Source: DAIRDK01 sp035403225 (GTDB lineage: Bacteria > Bacteroidota > Bacteroidia > Bacteroidales > FEN-979). From it: 55,799 nt of DNA. A program made the position numbers and the translations under genes. The notes below the pieces were generated by a model. It saw only the letters and a list, made by a program, of their open reading frames with translations. It searched no databases and had not been told where the DNA came from. Shown here one piece after another: positions 1 to 8,191 of the stretch (the stretch's first letter is position 1; every line of letters begins with the position of its first letter). The stretch is from NCBI GenBank assembly GCA_035403225.1, contig DAONET010000017.1:1-55799 (forward strand), given 5' to 3'.

Positions 1-23
1 TGACCAAAAAATCCCCGGGAAAA

Positions 24-54
24 TTTGGTATCTCGAAAATTCTTCCTACTTTTG
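24..54 (+). promoter_or_regulatory. Bacteroidota-type promoter of rpsT
   Basis: A TTTG element (24-27) is followed after 19 bases by TACTTTTG (47-54), matching the Bacteroidota -33/-7 consensus TTTG / TAnnTTTG. It leaves a leader of about 25 bases before the rpsT ATG at 83. Confidence 0.75.
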
Positions 55-82
55 CACTCCTTTTTAAATATTCTGATATACA

Positions 83-364
83 ATGGCAAATCACAAAAGC
101 TCAGAGAAAAGAATCCGTACCACGGAGACAAAGAGAACATCCAACAGATATCATGGAAGAACGGTGCGCAATGCCGTAAAGAGTCTGAAAGAAAACAATG
201 ATATTGCTGAGGTGGAAAAGAAAATGCCTGTTGTTATCTCACAGGTTGACAAGCTGGCGAAAAAAGGCGTCATTCACAAAAACAAAGCTGCCAACCTGAA
301 ATCAAAAATGATGAGAAAAGCGAATGTCATGAAGGCAGCCGCTGCTCCCAAGACCGAGAATTAA
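83..364 (+). CDS. rpsT: 30S ribosomal protein S20
   Basis: A 93-residue, Lys/Arg-rich protein that binds 16S rRNA in the body of the small subunit and assists its assembly. It starts MANHKSSEKRIRTTE, the usual S20 head, and carries the family's long basic helices. Length is normal for bacterial S20. It stands alone as a transcription unit: a consensus promoter lies just upstream and a strong hairpin terminator follows the stop codon. There is no Shine-Dalgarno site in front of the ATG, as is common in this phylum. Identification rests on direct sequence resemblance and is secure. Confidence 0.97.
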   Translation: MANHKSSEKRIRTTETKRTSNRYHGRTVRNAVKSLKENNDIAEVEKKMPVVISQVDKLAKKGVIHKNKAANLKSKMMRKANVMKAAAAPKTEN

Positions 365-382
365 GCGTGGTTTTCTAAATAG

Positions 383-425
383 AAAAACGCCGGTACGGCT
401 TTCCAGACGTATCGGCGTTTTTATT
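383..425. terminator. Bidirectional hairpin terminator between rpsT and mutS2
   Basis: Arms AAAAACGCCG (383-392) and CGGCGTTTTT (413-422) can pair with a 20-base loop. The A-run on one side and T-run on the other let it serve both rpsT (+) and mutS2 (-), whose stop codon starts at 426-428. Confidence 0.8.
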
Positions 426-2693
426 TTAATGGAAGATCACGACCGTGATTCCTGCTCCGCCGCTTTCCAGGCGTTCATCCTGTACTTTTTTGACTTCCCG
501 CACCGATTTCAGGTAATCGCGGGTTACCTGGCGCAACACGCCGTTACCTTTGCCATGGAGGATGCGTACTTCGGGCAGGGAGAGGAGAATGGCGTCGTCG
601 ATGTAACGTTGCACCAGGGAATAGGCTTCCTCCACGCGTTTTCCCCGGATGTCGAGTGTCAGCTCAAACTGCAGCAGTTTGCGGTTCAGGTCGTCCATGT
701 ATGATTTATAGGGCGATGCCGGGGTAACCGGTGCCGTTGGGATGATCTTCTTCCGTGGCGGCGCTTCCGCGGGTTTTTGTTCCGGCGCTTTGGCAATGAC
801 GGTTTCTTTGAACTTCGTCAGTTCTTCGCGCACTTCTTTCGTCTTCTCTTTCTCCGCCTGGCTTTCCCTGATCTCGCGGATGGTCTTTTCGATCATCCGG
901 TTGGATTCTTTCAGCAGCCTGGCCGCTTCAGCCTTTGCTTCCGCCAGGATGGTCTTTTTCGATGTTTCCAGCTCTTTGTTCAGGTTCTCGTATTTGGCGA
1001 TGAGTTCACTGAGGAATTCATCGGCCACCCTGACGGCCGTGTTTTTCTTCGATACTTCCTGCCGTTCTACTTCGAGGTCCTGCAGTTGCCGGTGGAAGTC
1101 GAGTTGCCCCTGACCGGTCTTCCCGGAGGCGGCCTTGAGCACCTGTTCGGGGAAACCGATGTTTTCGGCGATTTCGAACGCGAAGGAGCTGCCGGGGGCG
1201 CCGATCTGCAGCTTGTACAACGGCTTCATCTTCTTCGAGTCGAAGAGCATGGCGCCATTCACCACTCCGGGAATGCGTCCGGCGAGGAGCTTCAGGTTGG
1301 AGTAGTGGGTGGTCACAACGCCGAAGGCGCCGGTCTCAGTCATGGCTTCCAGCGAGGCTTCGGCGATGGCGCCGCCCAGCGACGGATCGGTGCCTGTCCC
1401 CATCTCGTCGATGAGGAAGAGAGACCGCTGGTGCAGGTGCTCGATGAAGTATTTGGTGTTGAGCAGCTTGGAGGTGTAGGTGCTCAGGTCGTTGTCGATG
1501 GATTGTTCATCGCCGATATCGATGAAGATATCTTCGAACAGGCAGATCTCCGAATCTTCTTTCAGGGGGAGGAGAAGACCGCACTGGACCATGTACTGCA
1601 GGAGTCCGACTGTCTTCAGGCAGATGGATTTGCCACCGGCGTTGGGGCCGGAGATGACGAGGATGCGGCTTTGACTGTCGAGGGTGATGTCGAGGGGTAC
1701 CACCGTTTTTTTGAGGGGTTTATGTTTCAGGTAGAGCAGGGGGTGTACGGCCTGACGCCAGCTGAACCCGCTCCCGCCGGTGATGATGGGGAGCACGGCT
1801 CCTGTTTCATTGGCGAAGAGCGCCTTGGCACGGATGAAGTCGATGCGTCCCAGGAAGAGATACGCTTGCAGCAGAGCGGGGTTCCAGGGGCGGATCTCAT
1901 CGGCGAGGAGAGTGAGGATGCGGATGATCTCGCGGTGTTCGGCCAGCGCAAGCTCCCGCAGGTCGTTGTTCATCTCCAGCATCTCGGTCGGCTCCATGTA
2001 CACGGTGTGACCGGTGGCTGATTCGTCCCTCACGAAGCCGCTGATCTTGCGTTTGTGGGTGTTGATCATGGGGATGACGAGCTGCCCGTCGCGCACGGTC
2101 ACCTCCGCGTCATCGGGGGTCCAGCCGCTGTCGCGGGCGGTGCGGAAGATCTGCATGACCCTTTTCTCGATGCGGGCCCTGGTCTTGTCCATCTCACGCC
2201 TGATCTCGCTCAGCTCTTTGGAGGCGGTGGACCGCACCTGCGCTCTCTCGTCGATCACGTTGAAGATATGTGCGGTGAGCACCCTGATGGTTCCCGGTAT
2301 CTCCGGGACCCCTTCGAAATCGTTACGCAGCCGGTGCAGCGCCGGGTACCTTTCGCTGTTCTTCTCCAGGAACTGCAGGATGGCGGCAATGGTGATCAGC
2401 GAGAGACGGAGTTCCGAGAGCAGTTCCGGCTCAAGGTAGGTGCCGGGGATCCGGATTTGATGGAGGGCAGGAGTGAGGTCGTAGTAATCCTGGGAGGGAA
2501 AATGCTCTTCGAAAAGGGTGATCTGACGGAACTCTTCCGTCTGTATCAGCCACTGTTCCACCTCTTCCCGGGCAGAGGAGAAATGAAGAAGCCCGGCTTC
2601 CGTCTTCCCCGGTTCGGAGAGACAGAAACCCGTAACCATCCTGCGGATGATATCAAACCCTGTTTTTATTTCAAAGTCAGCCGGATAGACCAT
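426..2693 (-). CDS. mutS2: MutS2 family endonuclease/recombination suppressor
   Basis: A 755-residue MutS2 protein. The family acts on branched DNA intermediates and, in some bacteria, on collided ribosomes; it is not part of mismatch repair. The MutS-type ATPase core shows Walker A GPNAGGKS at residues 348-355 and the Walker B/signature region LIDEMGTGTDPSLGGA. A long charged coiled-coil stretch follows at about 515-640. The C-terminal 75 residues form an Smr nuclease domain with LDIRGKR and HGKGNG. The N-terminal mismatch-recognition domain of MutS is absent, which separates it from the true mutS at 11.6 kb. A -7 element lies 17 bases upstream of the ATG and a shared terminator follows. Confidence 0.95.
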   Translation of the reverse strand: MVYPADFEIKTGFDIIRRMVTGFCLSEPGKTEAGLLHFSSAREEVEQWLIQTEEFRQITLFEEHFPSQDYYDLTPALHQIRIPGTYLEPELLSELRLSLITIAAILQFLEKNSERYPALHRLRNDFEGVPEIPGTIRVLTAHIFNVIDERAQVRSTASKELSEIRREMDKTRARIEKRVMQIFRTARDSGWTPDDAEVTVRDGQLVIPMINTHKRKISGFVRDESATGHTVYMEPTEMLEMNNDLRELALAEHREIIRILTLLADEIRPWNPALLQAYLFLGRIDFIRAKALFANETGAVLPIITGGSGFSWRQAVHPLLYLKHKPLKKTVVPLDITLDSQSRILVISGPNAGGKSICLKTVGLLQYMVQCGLLLPLKEDSEICLFEDIFIDIGDEQSIDNDLSTYTSKLLNTKYFIEHLHQRSLFLIDEMGTGTDPSLGGAIAEASLEAMTETGAFGVVTTHYSNLKLLAGRIPGVVNGAMLFDSKKMKPLYKLQIGAPGSSFAFEIAENIGFPEQVLKAASGKTGQGQLDFHRQLQDLEVERQEVSKKNTAVRVADEFLSELIAKYENLNKELETSKKTILAEAKAEAARLLKESNRMIEKTIREIRESQAEKEKTKEVREELTKFKETVIAKAPEQKPAEAPPRKKIIPTAPVTPASPYKSYMDDLNRKLLQFELTLDIRGKRVEEAYSLVQRYIDDAILLSLPEVRILHGKGNGVLRQVTRDYLKSVREVKKVQDERLESGGAGITVVIFH

Positions 2694-2709
2694 TGAGCTT
2701 GCCTTTTCG

Positions 2710-2717
2710 CAAAGGTA
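2710..2717 (-). promoter_or_regulatory. -7 promoter element of mutS2
   Basis: TACCTTTG on the minus strand, 17 bases before the mutS2 ATG, implies a very short leader. No TTTG is found at the expected -33 distance. Confidence 0.55.
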
Positions 2718-2807
2718 AGGAATTTCGGCTCATCCCACCGCGGGAAACGAGCTGTTTGAACGGTTCTAAATAGGGCGGAAATCTTCGCTTTTCTCACCGG
2801 AAATTTG

Positions 2808-2815
2808 TAACTTTG
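2808..2815 (+). promoter_or_regulatory. -7 promoter element of the pyruvate:ferredoxin oxidoreductase gene
   Basis: TAACTTTG matches TAnnTTTG and sits 90 bases before the ATG at 2905, giving a leader of roughly 85 bases that contains a perfect palindrome at 2849-2863. Confidence 0.6.
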
Positions 2816-2848
2816 TGTCCGATAACGATATTATAGAAATCATATCTG

Positions 2849-2863
2849 TTGATTAATAATCAA
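2849..2863. promoter_or_regulatory. 15-bp perfect palindrome in the nifJ leader
   Basis: TTGATTA-A-TAATCAA reads the same on both strands. The outer halves are TTGAT and ATCAA, the half-sites of Crp/Fnr regulators, but separated by five bases rather than the usual four. It lies downstream of the predicted start of transcription, so any role would more likely be repression or RNA structure. Confidence 0.35.
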
Positions 2864-2904
2864 TGTCTTATAATCCGTCAATTTAAATTTTTAAAAATTG
2901 TATC

Positions 2905-5900
2905 ATGACAAAAGGTAAGAATTATCTGACTTGTGACGGTAACCAGGCTGCAGCTCATATTGCGTATATGTTCAGTGAGGTGGCGGCTATTTTCCCGATC
3001 ACTCCCTCGTCGAACATGGCTGAAAATGTGGATGAATGGGCAGCTCATGGCCGCAAAAACATTTTCGGAGACGAAGTGAAGGTAGCCGAGATGCAGTCGG
3101 AAGCAGGCGCTGCCGGAGCCGTACACGGTTCATTGCAGGCCGGTGTTTTAACGACCACTTTTACGGCATCGCAGGGGCTTCTCCTGATGATCCCCAATAT
3201 GTACAAGATCGCCGGCGAGCTTCTTCCCGCCGTTTTCCATGTCAGCGCACGTACGGTTGCTGCTCATGCTCTTTCCATTTTCGGTGATCATTCCGATGTA
3301 TACGGCACTCGTCAAACCGGTTTTGCCATGCTCGCTTCCGGGAGTGTTCAGGAGATCATGGATCTGGCCGGTATTGCTCACCTGACCGCTATCAAATCAA
3401 GGGTTCCCTTCCTCCATTTCTTCGATGGCTTCCGTTCTTCTCATGAGATCCAGAAGATTGAAGCTTTCACGAACGAAGACATGGCCAAGCTCCTCGACTA
3501 CAAAGCCCTGCAGGAATTCCGCGAACGCGCCCTCAACCCCGAACACCCGGTGATCCGCGGTACTGCCCAGAATCCTGATATCTTCTTCCAGGCGAAAGAA
3601 TCCGTCAACCGCTTCTATGATCCCATCCCCGACATGGTGGAAGGATACATGGACGAGATCTTCAAGATGACAGGCCGCCGCTATCATCCGTTTGATTATT
3701 ACGGAGCGCCGGATGCCGAAAACATCATCATCGCCATGGGCTCGGTCACCGAAGCTACCCGCGAAGTGATCGATCACCTCACCGCAAAAGGCGAAAAGGT
3801 AGGCCTCATCGCTGTTCACCTGTATCGTCCTTTCTCGGCAAAATACTTCTTCAACGTTCTTCCTTCCACGGTGAAACGCATTACCGTCCTCGACCGTACG
3901 AAAGAAACCGGAGCCAATGCAGACCCGCTGTACATGGATATCCGCGACCTGTTCTTTGATCGCAAAGACCGTCCGATGATCATCGCAGGAAGATACGGCC
4001 TGAGTTCCAAAGATACTACCCCGGCTCAGATCATCTCCGTATACGAAAACCTGAAGCTGGATGAACCGAAAGACCACTTTACCATCGGTATCGTGGATGA
4101 TGTCACGTTCCACTCACTGCCCGTCCTTCCCGAGATCAGCATCGAACCGAAAGGCACTTTCGCAGCTACCTTCTGGGGCATCGGATCCGACGGTACGGTA
4201 GGAGCCAACAAGAACTCCATCAAGATCATCGGCGACAACACCGAAAAATATGCACAGGCTTATTTCTTCTATGACTCCAAGAAGTCGGGCGGCGTCACCG
4301 TGTCGCACCTCCGCTTCGGAGATAAGCCCATCCGCTCCACTTACCTGGTCAACACCCCCGATTTCGTGGCTTGCCACGTGCCGGCGTACCTCGAAAAGTA
4401 CAACATGCTGAAGGGGCTGAAAAAAGGTGGTACGTTCCTGCTCAACTCCATCTGGGATGCTGAAGAAACGAAGAAACACCTGCCCGATAAGGTGAAGAAA
4501 TACATGGCCGAAAACCAGATCAACTTCTACATCATCAACGCAACGTTGATCGCCGAAGAGATCGGACTGGGCAACCGTACCAACTCCATCATGCAGTCGG
4601 CCTTCTTCCGCCTGGCTAACATCATCCCTGCCGAACTCGCGGTAGAAAAGATGAAGAAAGCTATTGCCAAGACATACGGGAGAAAGGGAGAAGATGTGGT
4701 GAACATGAACTACGCGGCTATCGATCGTGGCGGCGAAGTGGAAAAAGTAGAGGTGCCTGCAGAATGGGCTTCTCTCGAGATCAAGGCTGTCGAAACCCAC
4801 GCCAGCAAAGATCCGTTCATCTCACAGATCTTCGAACCGGTGAACGACTTCCACGGTGACGATGTCCCCGTGAGCGCTTTCGTCGGCCGTGAAGACGGGA
4901 CCTTCCCCTGTGGCACCACCCAGCTCGAGAAACGCGGTGTGGCCGTGAACGTCCCCGAATGGATCCCCGCCAACTGTATCCAATGTAACCAGTGCTCGCT
5001 GTCGTGCCCGCATGCAGCGATCCGTCCGTTCCTCCTCGATGCCACGGAAAAGCAACAAGCTCCTGCCGGCATGGACACCCTGAACGCTATCGGCAAAGAA
5101 TTTGCCGGTCTGCAGTTCCGGATCCAGGTCAGCGCCATGGACTGCACCGGCTGCGGCGTTTGCGCCGACATCTGCCCGGCTAAGACCAAAGCACTGGAGA
5201 TGAAACCGCTGGATACACAACTTGCACAGGTCCAGAACTGGGATTATGTGTCAGAACATGTGGCGTATAAGAACAATCTCTATGATCGTTTCAAGACCTT
5301 TAAAAACAGTCAGTTTGCTCAGCCTTTGTTCGAGTTCTCCGGCGCTTGCGGCGGTTGCGGTGAAACACCTTACGTGAAACTGATCACCCAGCTGTATGGC
5401 GACCGCATGATGGTGGCCAACGCTACCGGATGCTCTTCTATCTATGGCGGCACGGCTCCCTATACTCCCTACCGGAAGAATACCGAAGGACGCGGTCCGG
5501 CCTGGGCCAACTCGCTGTTTGAAGACAACGCCGAATACGGATTCGGGATGTCCATTGCCGTTTCCCAGCTTCGTAAACGTATCGCCGAGAAGATGAAAGA
5601 AGCCATCAGCCAGAACAGCGTATCCGCCGATCTGCTGGCCGTCTTCAACGAATGGATCGAAGGCAAAGACGACGCCGAAAAATCGAAAGCAGCTACCGAA
5701 AAGATGCTGCCGCTGCTGCAGAAGGAAAACAACACCCTGAGCAAAGACCTCCTGGATCTCAGCCAGTACCTGGTGAAGAAATCCATCTGGATCCTCGGCG
5801 GCGACGGCTGGGCCTATGATATCGGTTACGGCGGACTCGATCATGTGATCGCTTCCGGCGAAGATGTAAACATCCTCGTGCTCGACACCGAAGTCTATTC

Positions 5901-6441
5901 CAACACGGGCGGACAGAGTTCCAAATCCACCCCGGCCGGCGCAGTGGCTAAGTTCGCTGCTTCGGGAAAACGGGTACGGAAAAAAGACCTGGGAGCCATG
6001 GCCATGACCTACGGATACGTTTACGTGGCACAGGTTGCCATGGGAGCCAACCAGAGCCAGCTCTTCCGCGCCATTAAAGAAGCCGAAGCTTACAAAGGAC
6101 CTTCGCTCATCATTGCTTACGCTCCTTGTATCAACCACGGTCTCCGTCATGGCATGAACAAATCGCAGGAAGAAATGGATCAGGCTGTACAAGCCGGTTA
6201 CTGGCACCTCTATCGCTATAACCCGATGCTGGCTGCCGAAAGCAAAAACCCGTTCACCCTCGATTCCAAAGACCCCGACTGGAGCAAATTCCAGGAATTC
6301 CTGGGGAACGAAGTACGCTATTCTTCTCTCAAGAAACTGTTCCCGGAAAATGCCGCCGAACTCTTTACTGCTGCAGAAGAAAACGCCAAATGGCGGTATA
6401 AAAACTACAAGAGGTTATCGGAAATGGATTTCACCAAATAG
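2905..6441 (+). CDS. nifJ: Pyruvate:ferredoxin (flavodoxin) oxidoreductase, homodimeric type
   Basis: A 1178-residue cytoplasmic enzyme that oxidises pyruvate with CoA to acetyl-CoA and CO2 and reduces ferredoxin, the central step of anaerobic pyruvate use. The domains of the single-chain form are in order: N-terminal TPP-pyrimidine domain with ITPSSNMAE; a receptor/CoA region; a two-cluster ferredoxin-like insert with CIQCNQCSLSCP (near residue 690) and CTGCGVCADICP (near 747); the third-cluster cysteines in ACGGCGETP (near 814); and the TPP-binding motif GDGWAYDIGYGG with later SNTGGQ (near 965). Length is typical. It is a single-gene unit with its own promoter and a strong terminator. It implies fermentative or anaerobic life and would share reduced ferredoxin with the aldehyde oxidoreductase at 30.8-32.9 kb. 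Confidence 0.97.
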   Translation: MTKGKNYLTCDGNQAAAHIAYMFSEVAAIFPITPSSNMAENVDEWAAHGRKNIFGDEVKVAEMQSEAGAAGAVHGSLQAGVLTTTFTASQGLLLMIPNMYKIAGELLPAVFHVSARTVAAHALSIFGDHSDVYGTRQTGFAMLASGSVQEIMDLAGIAHLTAIKSRVPFLHFFDGFRSSHEIQKIEAFTNEDMAKLLDYKALQEFRERALNPEHPVIRGTAQNPDIFFQAKESVNRFYDPIPDMVEGYMDEIFKMTGRRYHPFDYYGAPDAENIIIAMGSVTEATREVIDHLTAKGEKVGLIAVHLYRPFSAKYFFNVLPSTVKRITVLDRTKETGANADPLYMDIRDLFFDRKDRPMIIAGRYGLSSKDTTPAQIISVYENLKLDEPKDHFTIGIVDDVTFHSLPVLPEISIEPKGTFAATFWGIGSDGTVGANKNSIKIIGDNTEKYAQAYFFYDSKKSGGVTVSHLRFGDKPIRSTYLVNTPDFVACHVPAYLEKYNMLKGLKKGGTFLLNSIWDAEETKKHLPDKVKKYMAENQINFYIINATLIAEEIGLGNRTNSIMQSAFFRLANIIPAELAVEKMKKAIAKTYGRKGEDVVNMNYAAIDRGGEVEKVEVPAEWASLEIKAVETHASKDPFISQIFEPVNDFHGDDVPVSAFVGREDGTFPCGTTQLEKRGVAVNVPEWIPANCIQCNQCSLSCPHAAIRPFLLDATEKQQAPAGMDTLNAIGKEFAGLQFRIQVSAMDCTGCGVCADICPAKTKALEMKPLDTQLAQVQNWDYVSEHVAYKNNLYDRFKTFKNSQFAQPLFEFSGACGGCGETPYVKLITQLYGDRMMVANATGCSSIYGGTAPYTPYRKNTEGRGPAWANSLFEDNAEYGFGMSIAVSQLRKRIAEKMKEAISQNSVSADLLAVFNEWIEGKDDAEKSKAATEKMLPLLQKENNTLSKDLLDLSQYLVKKSIWILGGDGWAYDIGYGGLDHVIASGEDVNILVLDTEVYSNTGGQSSKSTPAGAVAKFAASGKRVRKKDLGAMAMTYGYVYVAQVAMGANQSQLFRAIKEAEAYKGPSLIIAYAPCINHGLRHGMNKSQEEMDQAVQAGYWHLYRYNPMLAAESKNPFTLDSKDPDWSKFQEFLGNEVRYSSLKKLFPENAAELFTAAEENAKWRYKNYKRLSEMDFTK

Positions 6442-6462
6442 TCCTTCCGGTATACTGATAAC

Positions 6463-6496
6463 AAAAAAAGCTCGCTGTAAAGCGAGCTTTTTTTTT
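6463..6496. terminator. Hairpin terminator after nifJ, probably bidirectional
   Basis: GCTCGCT (6470-6476), loop GTAA and AGCGAGC (6481-6487) are preceded by a seven-A run and followed by nine T. It can end nifJ (+) and also sppA (-), whose stop is at 6521. Confidence 0.88.
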
Positions 6497-6520
6497 CTCT
6501 GCGAGTCGTGCAAGACCGGG

Positions 6521-8041
6521 TTATTCCAACACCATCTCGAACGGAAGCCGGGCCTGGATGCCTTTGATTTCGCGCAGGTCTTTCAGGTATTCGTAATAGC
6601 GGTAATCTTCTCCGAGTTCTTTCATGAGGGATTTCCGGGTTTGGGTCCCGAGGAATTCATTCATGAGTTCGGTGATGGGATCTTTTTTCTCGGGCAGGGC
6701 GACGAGGCGGTANNNNNNNNNNNNNNNNNNNNNNNNNNNNNNNNNNNNNNNNNNNNNNNNNNNNNNNNNNNNNNNNNNNNNNNNNNNNNNNNNNNNNNNN
6801 NNNNNNNNNNNNGAAACGAAATCGGAGTTTTTGTTGGTCATGGCATTGTCGAAGGTAATGCCCAGTTTCTTGTTGAACAACCCCTGCATGTTGGGGATGG
6901 CGGCCCACACTCCGATGGATCCGGTGAGGGTGGTGGGTTCGGCCAGGATCTTACGGGCGCCGCAGGCGATGTAATACCCGCCGCTGGCAGCCATGTCGCC
7001 GAAAGAGGCAACCACGGGCTTTTCCTTGTTGGCCAATACGATCTCCCGCAGGATCATGTCCGAAGCCAATGCGCTTCCGCCGCCGGAATTGACACGAAGG
7101 ACGATGGCTTTCACCCGCTTGTCTTCCCTGGCTTTCCGGACAGCCTTCGCAAAGCGGTCGCCCCCGATATTCTGGTCATCTCCGTTTCCGTCGACGATAT
7201 CGCCCTGGGCGTAAATGACGGCGATCTTGTCTTTGGCCACATTGACTTTCCCGGTGGCCGGGACATCCAAATATTTTTCCAGCGTAATCTCGTTGATGTC
7301 GGCCGTTTCACCGATCCCCAGGTTGGTTCTCAGGATGCTGAGGAACTGATCCATATAGATCAGGCTGTCGACCATGTGCAACGCATAGGCATCGGCCGGG
7401 GCGAGCACCTTCAGGCTGTCGGCGTAAAGGTTCAGGTCAGCTTTGCTGATGCCGCGTGATTCGGAAATGCCGAGCAGGATATCGTCCCACACATTGGTGA
7501 TCATTTGGGTGATCTGTTTGCGGTTCTCCGGGCTCATTTTATCGAGGAAAAGAGGCTCTGTGGCAGCTTTAAATTTACCATGGCGGATAATCTGCACTTT
7601 GACATCCAGCTTCTCCAGAGAGCCCTTTAAAAACATCAATTCCGAATTGAGTCCTTTGAACATGATCCCTCCTTCGGGATGCAGGTAAACTTTGTCGGCC
7701 ACGGTGGCGAGATAATAAGCCTTCTGCGAAAGCATGCTGCTATAAGCATAGATGAACTTCCCCGACGTCTTGAAGTCTTTAAGTGCTTCGCGGATCTCCG
7801 CGACAGTAGTGATACCCGCCGGGATATCGGTAAGATCGAGGTAAATCCCTTTGATGCGGTTATCCGTCTTGGCTTTTTTGATGTTCCGGATGATATCATT
7901 CATTCCATAGATCTTCGAGGTGCCGTTGAAGTCAAAGAGAAGTGGCACTCCGGGTTCCCGGTCGAGAATTTTTTTATCCAGGGTGATCTTCAGGATGGAA
8001 TTGGCTTCCACCTTTTCTTCGGGTACGGTGGCGGCGGCGAT
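6521..8041 (-). CDS. sppA: Signal peptide peptidase SppA, 67-kDa type (N-terminus and an inner segment lost in gaps)
   Basis: A membrane-bound serine protease that degrades leftover signal peptides. Two tandem S49 domains are visible. The first contains the probable catalytic lysine in RHGKFKAATEPL, the second the nucleophile serine region in VNSGGGSALASD and the following GDMAASGGYY. The ATG at 8011 is not the real start: the frame stays open up to the N run at 8042, and the family's N-terminal membrane anchor must lie in that gap, so the start is unknown. A second gap (6713-6812) removes roughly 80-100 residues between the second-domain core and the C-terminus. Frame is kept across that gap by chance. 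The order sppA downstream of the OmpA-like gene gives no functional hint. Confidence 0.9.
   Translation of the reverse strand: MAAATVPEEKVEANSILKITLDKKILDREPGVPLLFDFNGTSKIYGMNDIIRNIKKAKTDNRIKGIYLDLTDIPAGITTVAEIREALKDFKTSGKFIYAYSSMLSQKAYYLATVADKVYLHPEGGIMFKGLNSELMFLKGSLEKLDVKVQIIRHGKFKAATEPLFLDKMSPENRKQITQMITNVWDDILLGISESRGISKADLNLYADSLKVLAPADAYALHMVDSLIYMDQFLSILRTNLGIGETADINEITLEKYLDVPATGKVNVAKDKIAVIYAQGDIVDGNGDDQNIGGDRFAKAVRKAREDKRVKAIVLRVNSGGGSALASDMILREIVLANKEKPVVASFGDMAASGGYYIACGARKILAEPTTLTGSIGVWAAIPNMQGLFNKKLGITFDNAMTNKNSDFVXXXXXXXXXXXXXXXXXXXXXXXXXXXXXXXXXXYRLVALPEKKDPITELMNEFLGTQTRKSLMKELGEDYRYYEYLKDLREIKGIQARLPFEMVLE
6713..6812. other. Assembly gap inside sppA
   Basis: 100 N. The flanks share no sequence. 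Compared with other SppA proteins, about 80-100 residues are missing, so the true gap is probably 240-300 bp. Confidence 0.9.
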
Positions 8042-8141
8042 NNNNNNNNNNNNNNNNNNNNNNNNNNNNNNNNNNNNNNNNNNNNNNNNNNNNNNNNNNN
8101 NNNNNNNNNNNNNNNNNNNNNNNNNNNNNNNNNNNNNNNNN
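8042..8141. other. Assembly gap covering the sppA start
   Basis: 100 N. It hides the sppA start codon, membrane anchor and promoter, and ends inside the A-run of the next gene's terminator. Confidence 0.9.
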
Positions 8142-8176
8142 AAAAAAAAGCTGCCCCGTATGGAGCAGCTTTTTCC
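8142..8176 (-). terminator. Hairpin terminator of the OmpA/TPR gene
   Basis: Read on the minus strand, AAAAAGCTGCTCC pairs with GGGGCAGCTTTTT across a short loop, ending in eight T. It starts 15 bases after the stop of the gene at 8192. Confidence 0.85.
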
Positions 8177-8191
8177 TTATCAGTAAACAAA

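Noticed and set aside
777..2021. 414-codon open frame opposite mutS2
   Set aside because: It lies fully antisense to a clear MutS2 gene, has no family resemblance and reflects codon bias of the real gene.
5251..6207. 318-codon open frame opposite nifJ
   Set aside because: Antisense shadow of conserved pyruvate oxidoreductase sequence; no promoter or start context.
7990..8011. ATG at 8011 as the sppA start
   Set aside because: The frame stays open to the gap edge and the obligatory membrane anchor would be missing.
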